A stretch of 64,000 nt of DNA. Origin: Streptomyces sp. RFCAC02 (GTDB lineage: Bacteria; Actinomycetota; Actinomycetes; Streptomycetales; Streptomycetaceae). Where the stretch lies: positions 2,645,501 to 2,709,500 of the forward strand of contig NZ_SAUH01000001.1 of the NCBI RefSeq assembly GCF_004193175.1. The letters are read 5' to 3'. A program made the translations under genes and the position numbers. Within the stretch, counting starts at the first letter, position 1, and each line of letters begins with the position of its first letter. Below are positions 8,039 through 16,698 of the stretch, piece after piece. The notes under the pieces are model-generated. The model saw only the letters and a program-made list of their open reading frames with translations, was not told the origin of the DNA and made no database searches.

Positions 8039-8455
8039 ATGCGGAAACGCACACTCACCGCTGCCGCGGCGAGCGGCCTGTTCGTCGCGCTCGCGGCATC
8101 GCCGGCGCACGCGGCCGACTACTACCGCTACTGCAGCACCACGGGCGCATCGGGCAGCATCGTGGTCGACGTCGAGTACAACGGCAACGCCGGCTACCCG
8201 GACTACTACGTCACCGCGGAAAGCGCCGTCACCGACACCTCCGCCGACGGGCACCACGCCCGCGTGCGCATGGTGATCGGCCTCAGCAACGGGACCAACG
8301 TCTACTCCGACTGGATCAAGGCCACCGGCGGGTCAGGCACCAGCGCGTACGGAACCCTCGAAGAGGGCGTCAACGGCACCTTCGAGAACGTCGCCGTCCA
8401 GGTCGCGCGGTACGAGGGCAGCACCTACCTCAACTCCTGCGTCACCTGGTCCTGA
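8039..8455 (+). CDS. small secreted protein with DTSADGH motif
   Basis: The 138-residue product starts at ATG 8039 after a G-rich ribosome site (GGGGGGA). It has a clear Sec signal (MRKRTLTAAAASGLFVALAA, cleavage after SPAHA). The mature part begins ADYYRYCSTTG and carries DTSADGHHARVRM, similar in place and sequence to DTAADGHCAM in the divergent neighbour. Two cysteines (near the start and at the C-terminal NSCVTWS) could form one disulfide. Beta-rich, small and exported, it resembles a group of Streptomyces secreted proteins of unknown role. The divergent frameshifted paralogue suggests an old duplication with shared control in the 7799-8038 gap. Confidence 0.8.
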   Translation: MRKRTLTAAAASGLFVALAASPAHAADYYRYCSTTGASGSIVVDVEYNGNAGYPDYYVTAESAVTDTSADGHHARVRMVIGLSNGTNVYSDWIKATGGSGTSAYGTLEEGVNGTFENVAVQVARYEGSTYLNSCVTWS

Positions 8456-8536
8456 CGACGCGCCGGCGGGCGACCGTCGTCGACTCATGGCACCCTTCGT
8501 GCCCGTGAGCCGCGGCGGTTGCCCACCGGCCGACCG

Positions 8537-9148
8537 TCATGCCCACAGGACGCGTGCGGCGAGCAGTGACTGCCAGGCCCAGCCGACGGTCAGCGCGCCG
8601 CGCTGGATCAGTCCGCCGAGGTCGGCCCATCGCTGGTCCTGGTCGAACGCGGCTCCCGCCAGCGCCGTCATCGCTGCGAACACCACACCACTGGCGACGG
8701 ACCAGACCGCCCACGGCGCGGAGCCGGACGCTGCGAGCACGAAGCAGGCCAGGGTGAGGGCGAGGAATCCCCCGAGGGAGAACGCGTCGTGCAACGCCCC
8801 GACCCGGGTGTACTTCGGCAGCCGGTCAGGGGTGCCGGGCGGATAGCCGCTCACCGGATCGGTCCGGAAGGCACCCGCGCCCAACAGCCCGACGCCCCAT
8901 GCGCCGATCAACAGGGCACCCCAGCGGGTGTACCCGTCGCGCCACAGCCCCACGGCGAGGAGCAGCGTCAGCGAACCCGCGAGGAGGAAGTTGACGGTCT
9001 GCACCCAGCCGGCGCGACCGAGCGCGAGTGAACTGACCGGATGCCGCAGGGGCCGGTAGTCGGCACGCCTGGCCCCTTCCCACAGATACACGGCGGTGAA
9101 CAGAGGCCCGGCGGCCATCCCACAGACGAGCAGTGTTTGATTCCCCAC
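8537..9148 (-). CDS. DUF998-like integral membrane protein
   Basis: The 203-residue protein is almost entirely hydrophobic, with about six membrane segments. Features typical of DUF998 proteins include HPVSSLALG near residue 37, a GWVQT-NFLLAGSL block, and later FRTDPVSGYPPGTP followed by LHD-FSLGGF. It would lie in the cytoplasmic membrane; no enzymatic role is known for the family. The start chosen is GTG 9146-9148, which gives the expected N-terminus entering the first membrane helix. The ribosome site is weak. It stands alone between a secreted-protein gene and the serine hydrolase gene. Confidence 0.75.
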   Translation of the reverse strand: MGNQTLLVCGMAAGPLFTAVYLWEGARRADYRPLRHPVSSLALGRAGWVQTVNFLLAGSLTLLLAVGLWRDGYTRWGALLIGAWGVGLLGAGAFRTDPVSGYPPGTPDRLPKYTRVGALHDAFSLGGFLALTLACFVLAASGSAPWAVWSVASGVVFAAMTALAGAAFDQDQRWADLGGLIQRGALTVGWAWQSLLAARVLWA

Positions 9149-9198
9149 CCTGCCAACCTAGGAACGGCACGGCCCACGTCAACCCGTCCGGCGGCCGG

Positions 9199-10317
9199 TC
9201 AGCCGTGCATCGCCGTGCGGTACAGGGCGGCGAGGGCGTCGTCGATGGGGTGGGGCTGCGGTCTGCCGGTGGGGCCGAGCCCGTTCCACCGCTGCATGTT
9301 CACGGCGATGGCCATCTGCCGTCCGCCGTCGGCGCGCGTCATGGCCAGGGTCCCGCCGCCCCATACCGTGCCGCCGTGCCCCCAGAAGACGGGCCGGCCG
9401 GGGTCGGCCGTCGGGTGCAGGCCGAGGCCGTAGTCGATGACCTTCCCCTCCTGGGAGACGACCGGGACGGTGCGCTGCATCTGCGCCAGCGTCGGCGGGG
9501 CGACGATCTCGCCGGCCAGCAGCTTGCCGTAGAAGCGGTTGAGGTCAGCGGTGGTCGATATGAGGGAGGCGGACGGTCCCACCCAGGACATGTCGAAGAC
9601 GCTGTGGTCGCGCGGTGGGTCGATCATGCCGAACCACGACTCGTACAGCCGGGAGTGCGGTCCGTCGATCCGCGGCGCGGTGGGGAACGAGGTCTCCCGC
9701 AGCCCGGCGCGGTGGATGACGTCGTGGGTGATGCGCTGCTCGGCCGTGGTGCCGGTCACCCGTTCCAGGAGTTGCGCGAGGAGCAGGTAGTTGGTGTTGG
9801 AGTACAGCCCCGGTGTGCCGCCGGGGGTGCCGACGGCGGGTGCGGTGACTCCCATGGCGATCAGTTCGACGGGGTCGAAGCGTGTGAACCTGTGGTCCTC
9901 CAGGCTCCGGGGCGAGGTGTCGGCGAGGGCGGGGAACGCCTTGAGGGACGGGTAGGCGTACGGGAGGTATTCCGCGAGACCGCTCGTGTGGTTGAGCAGC
10001 ATCCGGACGGTGATCGCGCCGCCGCGTTCCCCGGGGACCAGGTCCGGCAGGTACCGGCCGATCGGCGCGTCGAGACCGATCCGCCCGTTCTCGACCTGCC
10101 GCAGGACCGCCGCGGCGGTGAACGTCTTGGTGACGCTCCCCACCCGGTGCCGCATGCCGGCGGCGACGGGCCGGCCGGTCGCGGTATCGGCGACCCCCGC
10201 GGCGCCGCGCCACACCCGCTCGCCGTCCCGGACCTCGGCGAACAGGCCCGGCATTCCGGCACGGTGGACATTCTCGATCGCGGCGTCCAGCGCCACGGGA
10301 TCCAGTGGCTCGGTCAT
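9199..10317 (-). CDS. serine hydrolase, class C beta-lactamase/DD-peptidase-like
   Basis: The 372-residue protein has the penicillin-binding-fold motifs in order: SVTK (Ser61-Lys64, nucleophile and general base), YSN at 172-174, and HGG at about 330 in the KTG position. NHTSGL at about 109-114 is also conserved in this family. There is no obvious signal peptide, so it is probably an intracellular esterase or peptidase rather than an exported beta-lactamase. It is divergent from the TetR-histidine kinase-response regulator operon. A perfect palindrome overlaps its predicted promoter spacer, so it is a likely target of that TetR. Confidence 0.88.
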   Translation of the reverse strand: MTEPLDPVALDAAIENVHRAGMPGLFAEVRDGERVWRGAAGVADTATGRPVAAGMRHRVGSVTKTFTAAAVLRQVENGRIGLDAPIGRYLPDLVPGERGGAITVRMLLNHTSGLAEYLPYAYPSLKAFPALADTSPRSLEDHRFTRFDPVELIAMGVTAPAVGTPGGTPGLYSNTNYLLLAQLLERVTGTTAEQRITHDVIHRAGLRETSFPTAPRIDGPHSRLYESWFGMIDPPRDHSVFDMSWVGPSASLISTTADLNRFYGKLLAGEIVAPPTLAQMQRTVPVVSQEGKVIDYGLGLHPTADPGRPVFWGHGGTVWGGGTLAMTRADGGRQMAIAVNMQRWNGLGPTGRPQPHPIDDALAALYRTAMHG

Positions 10318-10376
10318 GTCATGGGTCCTTCCGTGCTCCCCGAGGTGGGCTCACCGCCCGGCACATTCGAGCACTC

Positions 10377-10404
10377 ATTATGCACGCAGTGCGTGCAACG
10401 ACAA
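10377..10404 (-). promoter_or_regulatory. predicted promoter of the serine hydrolase gene
   Basis: On the - strand, TTGTCG (-35-like, 10399-10404) and CATAAT (-10-like, 10377-10382) are separated by 16 bp. The spacer is occupied by a perfect palindrome, which fits promoter occlusion by the TetR protein. Confidence 0.5.
10381..10397. promoter_or_regulatory. TetR-type operator, perfect 17-nt palindrome
   Basis: TGCACGCA-G-TGCGTGCA has 8-bp arms without mismatch around one central base. It lies midway between the divergent serine hydrolase and tetR starts. Confidence 0.75.
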
Positions 10405-10441
10405 GTGCACAGGTAGTCTGCGAGGTGGCGAAGGGAACGGG

Positions 10442-11101
10442 ATGACGGGCAGAAGACGGTGGTCGACGGAGGAGATCCTCGACGCGGCGGCGGAGCTGCT
10501 GCGCGCGGGCGACGCGGACTCGTTCAGCGTGCGCAAGCTGGCCGCGGTCCTCGGCACCGATTCCTCGAGCCTCTACCGGCACTTCCGCAACAAGACGGAA
10601 CTGCTGCGCGCGGTCGCCGACCGGATCCTCCTGGCCGCGATGGACGGCCACCGCCCCGAGGGGGACTGGAAGCAGCGCATCACGTCCCTGGCCCTGCGCG
10701 TCAGGGACGCCTTCGGACAGCAGCCCCAGCTCGCCGCGGTCTGGGGACGCCACGCGTCGAGCGGCACCGGCTCCCGGATGGTCATGGAGGAGGCGCTGCA
10801 GGCCCTGCGCGCGTCGGGACTGCCCGACGAGGAGATCCCGGACCGCTACCACCGGTTGGTGGTCCTCATCGCCGCGCTGGTCGCCGCCGAGGCCGGGATC
10901 AGCACACTCACCGCCGGGGAGTACGAGCAGGGCATGGAGCTGTTCCGCGTCGCCGTGCTCGGCGCCGACCCCGAACGCTTCCCCGCACTCGCCCACTTCG
11001 CCCGTGAGGTCCGTCCGCTCGGGGCGGACCGCGGCGCCGCGTTCGAGGACATCCTCGCCGCCCACCTCGCCCACATCGAGGCGGCCGTCCGACAGGAGTG
11101 A
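10442..11101 (+). CDS. TetR family regulator, first gene of a TetR-kinase-response regulator operon
   Basis: This 219-residue regulator has an N-terminal helix-turn-helix (about 8-55) with FSVRKLAAVLGTDSSSLYRHFRNK, followed by a helical C-terminal domain of the TetR_C type. The start ATG 10442 follows GGGAACGGG at a usable distance. Its TGA overlaps the GTG of the histidine kinase by 4 nt (GTGA), so a one-component repressor is translationally coupled to a two-component system, an uncommon arrangement. The perfect palindrome upstream is its probable operator, controlling both itself and the divergent serine hydrolase. Ligand unknown. Confidence 0.88.
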   Translation: MTGRRRWSTEEILDAAAELLRAGDADSFSVRKLAAVLGTDSSSLYRHFRNKTELLRAVADRILLAAMDGHRPEGDWKQRITSLALRVRDAFGQQPQLAAVWGRHASSGTGSRMVMEEALQALRASGLPDEEIPDRYHRLVVLIAALVAAEAGISTLTAGEYEQGMELFRVAVLGADPERFPALAHFAREVRPLGADRGAAFEDILAAHLAHIEAAVRQE

Positions 11102-12306
11102 CCGGCCGCCGCCCTCGTATCCTGGATCCCGTGCTGCCGAACGGCGATCCCCGCCGGTGGTGGCGTGAAGCGGCGCTCGCCGCGGCGGCGTTCGTGTTCT
11201 GTCTGCTCGGCGGCGTGATTCAGGCCGACGACACGCTGTCGCCGCCCCGGCCCGCCGCCTACGTCATCGCCCTGGTGTCCTGCGCCCTGTTGACCACGCG
11301 GCACCGGGCGCCCCTCGCCACCCTGGCGGCCACGACCGCGATCGGCGTGCTGGCCCCGCCCCTGGGCCTCCTCCTCACTCCGCTCATCGTGGCCCCCGCC
11401 GTGATCACCGCCTACTCGTACACGCTCACCGCGCCCACCGAACGCCGCGCGGTCGGCGCGGTGTTGCTGGCCTCGGCGGCGCTGGCCGCCGCCGTCCCCC
11501 TGTCCGGCGACTTCTCGTGGAAGGACGCCGGCAGGACGGGAGTGGTGGCGGCGACCCCGCTGGTCGCCGGCGTGCTCGGCCACTCCGTACGGAACCGGCG
11601 CGCCTACCTGGCCGCCGTCGAGGAGCGCGCCCGCCGAGCGGAGGAGACGCGGGACAGCGAGGCGCGCCGCAGAGTGTCCGAGGAACGGGTGCGCATCGCC
11701 CGCGAGCTGCACGACCTCGTGGCCCACCAGATCACCCTGGCCAACGCGCAGGCCACCGTCGCCGCCCACTTCTTCGACACCCGCCCGGAGCAGACCCGCG
11801 AGAGCCTCGGCCAGCTCGTCGGGACCACCGCCGACGCTCTCGACGAACTGCGGGCCACGGTCGGCCTGCTGCGCCAGTCCGGGGACGAGGAGACCCCCGC
11901 GGGACCGGCGCCCGGACTGTCCCGGCTCCCCGCCCTCCTCGCGTCCTTCCGCAGCGCGGGACTCGACGTGTCGGTGCACCGGGAGGGCGTGGAAAGACCA
12001 CTGCCGCCGGGCGTGGACCTCACCGCCTACCGCATCGTCCAGGAGGCCCTGACCAACGTGACCAAGCACGCCGGGACCGGCACCGCCCGGGTCCGCCTCG
12101 CCTGGAGCGGCGACCACGTGACCGTCACCGTCACCGACGACGGGCGGGGCTCCCGCACCGCGCCGGGCCGCCCGCCCGGTCACGGCCTGATCGGGATGCG
12201 CGAACGCGCCGCCGCCGTCGGGGGCCACCTCACCGCCGGCGGCCACCCGGAGGGGTTCCGCGTCTCCGCACAACTGCCCCTCCCGCCTCCCAGGGAGGCG
12301 CCATGA
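11098..12306 (+). CDS. NarL-type sensor histidine kinase
   Basis: The 402-residue protein has about five or six N-terminal membrane segments (30-165) with little extracytoplasmic loop, then a coiled linker and a HisKA_3 dimerisation box. ARELHDLVAH places the phosphorylated His at 205. The HATPase domain follows with N-box QEALTNVTKHA, a DDGRG box and GHGLIGMRERA. This is the family that senses membrane or envelope state. The GTG at 11098-11100 overlaps the tetR stop; a second GTG 11 codons later is possible. Its last codons overlap the response regulator start by 4 nt (ATGA). Confidence 0.9.
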   Translation: MTGRRPRILDPVLPNGDPRRWWREAALAAAAFVFCLLGGVIQADDTLSPPRPAAYVIALVSCALLTTRHRAPLATLAATTAIGVLAPPLGLLLTPLIVAPAVITAYSYTLTAPTERRAVGAVLLASAALAAAVPLSGDFSWKDAGRTGVVAATPLVAGVLGHSVRNRRAYLAAVEERARRAEETRDSEARRRVSEERVRIARELHDLVAHQITLANAQATVAAHFFDTRPEQTRESLGQLVGTTADALDELRATVGLLRQSGDEETPAGPAPGLSRLPALLASFRSAGLDVSVHREGVERPLPPGVDLTAYRIVQEALTNVTKHAGTGTARVRLAWSGDHVTVTVTDDGRGSRTAPGRPPGHGLIGMRERAAAVGGHLTAGGHPEGFRVSAQLPLPPPREAP

Positions 12307-12995
12307 CGCTCCGGGTCCTCCTCGCGGACGACCAGGCGCTGCTGCGCGGCGCCTTCCGCCTGCTGCTCGACAGCGCCGACGGCATCACCGTCGTCGGCGA
12401 GGCCGCCGACGGCGAGGAGGCGGTGGTGCTCGCCCGTGAACTGCGCCCGGACGTGGTGGTCATGGACATCCGCATGCCCGGCGTGGACGGGCTCAGCGCC
12501 ACAGCGCGGATCTGCGCGGACCCGGAGCTGCGGGCCACCCGCGTCCTGATCCTCACCACCTACGAGACCGACGAGCACGTCGCCCGGGCGCTGCGCGCGG
12601 GGGCCGGCGGCTTCATCGGAAAGGGCATCGGGGCCGGTGAACTGGCGGACGCCGTACGGACGATCGCCGCCGGTGACACCCTCCTGTCCCCCGCGGCCAC
12701 CCGCTCCCTGGTCGCCCGCTTCCTGGCCACCCCGGGCGAGGCGCCGCCGCACCGGCCCGAACAGCTCGCCGCACTCACCCCGCGCGAACGGGAGATGGTG
12801 GCCCTCGTCGCGACCGGGCTGTCCAACCAGGAGATCGCCGAACGGATGGTTCTCAGCCCCTTCACCGTCCGCGCCCACGTGCAGCGCGCCATGACGAAGC
12901 TGGACGCGCGCGACCGGGCGCAACTCGTCGTCATCGCCTACCGGACGGGCCTGGCCCACGCCGCACCCGACGGCGGCGCGGACCGCCCGTCATAG
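12303..12995 (+). CDS. NarL/LuxR-type response regulator
   Basis: The 230-residue protein has a receiver domain (1-125) with the acidic pair DD9-10, phospho-acceptor Asp55 in VMDIRMPG, Thr around LILTTY and Lys at GFIGKG. A LuxR helix-turn-helix (about 160-215) follows with LTPREREMVALVATGLSNQEIAERM and TVRAHVQRAMTKL. It is the cognate partner of the overlapping kinase, and the pair is transcribed behind the TetR gene. The third gene ends 4 nt from the facing WYL regulator. Target genes cannot be inferred beyond the operon. Confidence 0.92.
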   Translation: MTLRVLLADDQALLRGAFRLLLDSADGITVVGEAADGEEAVVLARELRPDVVVMDIRMPGVDGLSATARICADPELRATRVLILTTYETDEHVARALRAGAGGFIGKGIGAGELADAVRTIAAGDTLLSPAATRSLVARFLATPGEAPPHRPEQLAALTPREREMVALVATGLSNQEIAERMVLSPFTVRAHVQRAMTKLDARDRAQLVVIAYRTGLAHAAPDGGADRPS

Positions 12996-12999
12996 GCCG

Positions 13000-14019
13000 T
13001 CATCCGACGGCCCGCAGCCGGTGCCGGATGTGCCGGAAGGCGTCGACCAGTGCCGGCGGGCCGATGTCGTCGAGCGCGGTGTCGAAGGTGAGGAGCAGGC
13101 CCGCGATGCCGGCCCAGGACCAGCCGCCGATGGTCAGCCGGCACCGGCCGGGGTCGACGGCCTCCACGACGGACCCCCCGGGTGCCCAGCGGGCGACGAC
13201 GTCGGCGGGCAGCGCGAGGGTGGCCGTACCGACGCACTGCCACTGCCCTGGGGTGTCCCCCCGATCGGGGTTCCGGACGACGAGGCGGGTGACGTCGTCG
13301 TGAGTGAGCGGCCGGGGCGTGAAGGCGGCCCCGGCAGGGGTGCGCGGCCGGATGCGGTCGACCCGGTAGGTGCGCCACGTGCGGTGGGCACGGTCGCGCG
13401 CGATGAGGTACCAGCGCCCGGCCCAGACGACGAGGTGGTGCGGCTCGGCCTCCACGGGAGGCCGGAATCCCGGCTCGCCCGGCTCAGGGACATGGCGGCC
13501 GGGTGTCGCGTAGTCGAAGCGCAGGACATGGCGGTTGCGGATGGCCGACCCGACGGTCCGCAGGGTTGCCACGTCGATCGGTGGGGCGGAGAAATCCCAG
13601 TAGTTGCGCAGGCTCGTGACGTCGAGCGCCTCACTGGTGGCCCGCAGGCGGGCGGGCATGATCCGGCGGAGAGTGGTCAGCGCGCGGGTGACGGCGTCGT
13701 CGATACCGGTGACGGCCATGGGCGCGGTCTGCAGCGCGAGGGCGACGGCGACGGCCTGGTCGTCGTCGAGGACCAGGGGCGGCAGCTTCCCGCCCGCCCC
13801 GAGCCGGTACCCGCCGCCGGGACCCTTGACCGCGTCGACGGGGTAGCCGAGTTCGCGCAGGGTGCCGATGTCACGGCGCAGCGTCCGCGACGATACGCCG
13901 AGTCGTCCGGCGAGTTCGGCCCCGGACCATTCGACGCGCGCTTCGAGCAGGGACAGCAGACGCAGGATCCGCGCGGACGTGTCAGCCACGGCAGGCAGTG
14001 TGTCACCGATGGCGGTCAC
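13000..14019 (-). CDS. WYL-domain HTH transcriptional regulator (YafY-like)
   Basis: The protein (339 residues from the outermost GTG) has a DeoR-like winged helix (about 15-70; WSGAELAGRLGVSSRTLRRDI) and a WYL region (about 140-320) with the conserved HHLVVWAGRWYLIARD and WRTYRVDRI segments. The WYL module is thought to bind a ligand or nucleic acid. The more likely start is GTG 13987-13989, which gives VADTSARILRL. That choice leaves the dyad at 14001-14041 wholly upstream instead of partly inside the gene. It is divergent from a drug-exporter gene that it probably represses. Confidence 0.88.
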   Translation of the reverse strand: MTAIGDTLPAVADTSARILRLLSLLEARVEWSGAELAGRLGVSSRTLRRDIGTLRELGYPVDAVKGPGGGYRLGAGGKLPPLVLDDDQAVAVALALQTAPMAVTGIDDAVTRALTTLRRIMPARLRATSEALDVTSLRNYWDFSAPPIDVATLRTVGSAIRNRHVLRFDYATPGRHVPEPGEPGFRPPVEAEPHHLVVWAGRWYLIARDRAHRTWRTYRVDRIRPRTPAGAAFTPRPLTHDDVTRLVVRNPDRGDTPGQWQCVGTATLALPADVVARWAPGGSVVEAVDPGRCRLTIGGWSWAGIAGLLLTFDTALDDIGPPALVDAFRHIRHRLRAVG

Positions 14020-14041
14020 TCGGTGGCCGCCACCGGTGACA
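14001..14041. promoter_or_regulatory. nested palindromes between WYL regulator and exporter genes
   Basis: An outer inverted repeat TGTCACCG (14001-14008) / CGGTGACA (14034-14041) encloses an inner perfect palindrome GGTGGC-C-GCCACC (14022-14034). The block ends 10 nt before the exporter start and supports a regulator start at 13989. It is the likely operator. Confidence 0.6.
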
Positions 14042-14051
14042 CGGTGCGGAC

Positions 14052-15500
14052 ATGGCTCATCCCTCCCCTACTTCCGCGCAGACGGCGCCGGTTGCCGGCC
14101 ACCGGGCGTCCCTCGCGCTGCTCGTCATACTGTTCGCCTCGTTCATGGACCTGCTCGACGTCACGATCGTCACCGTCGCCGCCCCCGACATCGCCGCCGA
14201 CCTCGACGCCTCCGAGGCGGAGCTGCAGTGGATGCTCGCGGCCTACACCCTCGCGCTCGGGTCGGGACTGATCACGGGCGGGCGACTCGGCGACGACCAC
14301 GGACGCCGCAGGGTCTTCCTCGTGTCCCTCGCCTGCTTCGCCGTCGCGTCCGCCGCCTGCGCCCTGGCCCCCTCGGCGTGGGTCCTGATCGCGGTCCGGG
14401 CGGTCCAGGGCCTGGCCGGCGGGTTCATGGTCCCGCAGGTCTTCGGGATCATCCGGTCGTCGTTCGAACCGACTGCGATGGCCGGGGCCTTCGGGGCGTA
14501 CGGGGCCGTCCAGGGGCTCGCGTCGGTCGCCGGGCCGCTGGTGGGCGGAGCGCTCGTCGAGGCGGACCTGTGGGGCCTGGGGTGGCGCGCGATCTTCTGG
14601 ATCAACATCCCCGTCGCCGTCCTCGCCCTCGCGCTGGGTGCCCGCGTGCTTCCCGAGTCGGTCGCGCCGGTCCGCGCCCGCCCGGACGTGGCCGGGGCCG
14701 TGCTGGTCGCGGTCGCGGTGCTCCTGGTGCTGCTTCCGCTGGTCCAGGGCCGCGACTGGGGCTGGCCCGCGTACGGGTGGGCCGTCCTCGCGGCCGGGCT
14801 GCTGCTCCTCGCGGTGTTCCTCGCCCACCAGCGTGCCCTGGCCCGGCGGGGCGGCCGGCCCGTGCTGGAGCCGACGCTGCTGAGGATCCGGCCGTTCACC
14901 GCGGGGCTGGTCGCGTCGGTGCTGTTCTTCGGCGGCCTCGGCTCGTTCTTCCTGGTCCTGTCGATCTACCTGCAGGCCGGCACCGGCCGCTCCGCGTGGG
15001 AGACCGGCCTGGTGATCCTGCCGTATGCGATCGGATCGATGATCACCTCCGGCGCCGGTGTCGCCCTCGCCGCGCGCGCCGGCCGCGCCCTCGTCATCAC
15101 CGGCGCCCTGACCCTGGCCGCCTCCCAGGGGTTGCTGTGGTGGCTGGTCCGCGACAGCGCCACGGCTCCGGGCCACTGGCCCCTGTCCGGCGTCATGTTC
15201 CTCGGCGGCCTCGGCCTGGGACTGGGCGCGCCGATCCTGGTCAACGTCGTCCTGGCCGGTGTGCCCGGCCGCCACGCCGGAGCCGCCGGCGGGGTCCTGT
15301 CGACGGTGAACCAGATCGGCGGTGCCGCCGGGGTCGCCGTTTTCGGCACCGTCTTTTTCAACGCACTCGCCCCGGCGGCCGGGCCGCAGGAGTTCGGCCA
15401 GGCCCTCGCCCAGGTGATGCCCTGGCAGGTCATGACGTACGTCCTGGCCGCCGCCGCGATGCTCGCCCTGCCCAGGACCGCGGCCGCTCACCGGCGGTGA
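14052..15500 (+). CDS. DHA2-type MFS drug exporter (EmrB/QacA-like)
   Basis: The 482-residue membrane protein has 14 predicted segments. Motif C-like and DHA2-specific blocks are present: FASFMDLLDVTIVTVAAPDI in segment 1, WMLAAYTLALGSGLITGGRLGDD-GRRR (motif A), RAVQGLAGGFMVPQ, and AVQGLASVAGPLVGGAL in segment 5. These proton-antiport exporters remove cationic drugs or secondary metabolites. The start is ATG 14052. It is divergent from a WYL regulator, with an operator-like block between. The 3' end faces an FAD monooxygenase gene 22 nt away. Confidence 0.92.
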   Translation: MAHPSPTSAQTAPVAGHRASLALLVILFASFMDLLDVTIVTVAAPDIAADLDASEAELQWMLAAYTLALGSGLITGGRLGDDHGRRRVFLVSLACFAVASAACALAPSAWVLIAVRAVQGLAGGFMVPQVFGIIRSSFEPTAMAGAFGAYGAVQGLASVAGPLVGGALVEADLWGLGWRAIFWINIPVAVLALALGARVLPESVAPVRARPDVAGAVLVAVAVLLVLLPLVQGRDWGWPAYGWAVLAAGLLLLAVFLAHQRALARRGGRPVLEPTLLRIRPFTAGLVASVLFFGGLGSFFLVLSIYLQAGTGRSAWETGLVILPYAIGSMITSGAGVALAARAGRALVITGALTLAASQGLLWWLVRDSATAPGHWPLSGVMFLGGLGLGLGAPILVNVVLAGVPGRHAGAAGGVLSTVNQIGGAAGVAVFGTVFFNALAPAAGPQEFGQALAQVMPWQVMTYVLAAAAMLALPRTAAAHRR

Positions 15501-15522
15501 CGGCCGGCCGCCGTTCCCGCGC

Positions 15523-16698
15523 TCAGTACGGCCCGGGCAGCACGAGGGCCGAGTGGGCCGGTCGTGCCACCGGGGCCGGCACGGTGACGAGCTGCCGCAG
15601 CCGCGCGTCGCGTCGCTCCAGAGCCCGCGCCGTCGTGGGGAAGAGCGTGGCCCCGCCGTCGGCGACCAGTGCCTGGTTCATGGTGACGAACGCGCGGAGG
15701 CCGCGTTCGTACGAGGCGAACGCCGCCGTGTGGTCCCGGTTCCGGGCCAGGGCGTCGGCGAGCACGTAGGCACCGGCCAGCGCGAGGCTCGTTCCCTGCC
15801 CGGTGAGGAACGAGGGCGCGTACGCGGCGTCGCCGACGAGCGCGACACGGCCGCCGGACCAGCGGGGCATGCGGATCTGGCCGGCCGTGTCGAGGAACAG
15901 GTCGTCCGCGGAGCGCATGGCGTCGACCATCGCGGGGACCTCCCATCCCGCGCCCGCGAAGGCCGCGGCGAGCAGGTCCCGCCGGCCGTCGGGGTCCTCC
16001 GGGGCACGGCCCGGCGGTTCCGGTCGGTGGAAGGCCAGGAAGGCGTGGAGCGTGTCGCTCTCCCCGACGGCGTAGAGGGCCGCGGCTCTCCCCGGGGCGT
16101 TCCACATCGTGACCTCGCGGGACAGCCCGAGGGTGTTCGGCATGGTGAAGACGCCGAAGCGGTACCCGAGATGGCGGTGGAACGGCTCCTCCGGGCCGAA
16201 CAGCAACTCCCGGGTGTGCGAGTGCATGCCGTCGGCGCCGATCACCAGGTCGAACGTGCGCCGCCGCCCGCTGCGGAACGTGACGTCGACTCCCCGCGCG
16301 GACTGGGCGAGCGTGCCGATGGAATCGCCGAACAGGAACTCCACGTCGTCGCGGACCAGCGTGTGGAGGATCCCGGCCAGATCTCCCCGGCGCACCTCCA
16401 GGTCGCGTCCCTCCACGCCGCCCGCGACGGCGCTCGGGGCGAGCGAGGCCACCTCACCGCCGTCCGCGTCGAGGAAGGTGCAGCGCCGCGAGTCGATGTG
16501 CGCGTCCTGCAACCGCGGCAGTATCCCCATCCGCCGGACGACCTCGACCGCACTGCCGCGGACGTCGATCGGGTAACCGCCGTGGCGCGGCGCGTCCGCC
16601 GTCTCCACCACCGTGACCGCGCATCCGGACCGGTGCAGCCAATACGCCAGCGCCGGACCGGAGATGCCGGCCCCCGAGATCAGCACCTCGCGCCTCAC
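15523..16698 (-). CDS. FAD-dependent aromatic monooxygenase
   Basis: The 391-residue protein is of the PHBH/TetX type: a Rossmann FAD site at the N-terminus (GAGISGPALAYWL, about 7-19), a VVGADGMHS-like DG segment (LVIGADGMHSHTRE) at about 155, and the second FAD motif VALVGDAAYAPSFLTGQGTSLA near 290. Such enzymes hydroxylate or inactivate aromatic compounds, including antibiotics. The GTG start at 16696-16698 overlaps the stop of the upstream MFS gene (GTGA), so the two are coupled. An exporter plus a hydroxylase suggests detoxification or resistance. The substrate is unknown. Confidence 0.88.
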   Translation of the reverse strand: MRREVLISGAGISGPALAYWLHRSGCAVTVVETADAPRHGGYPIDVRGSAVEVVRRMGILPRLQDAHIDSRRCTFLDADGGEVASLAPSAVAGGVEGRDLEVRRGDLAGILHTLVRDDVEFLFGDSIGTLAQSARGVDVTFRSGRRRTFDLVIGADGMHSHTRELLFGPEEPFHRHLGYRFGVFTMPNTLGLSREVTMWNAPGRAAALYAVGESDTLHAFLAFHRPEPPGRAPEDPDGRRDLLAAAFAGAGWEVPAMVDAMRSADDLFLDTAGQIRMPRWSGGRVALVGDAAYAPSFLTGQGTSLALAGAYVLADALARNRDHTAAFASYERGLRAFVTMNQALVADGGATLFPTTARALERRDARLRQLVTVPAPVARPAHSALVLPGPY

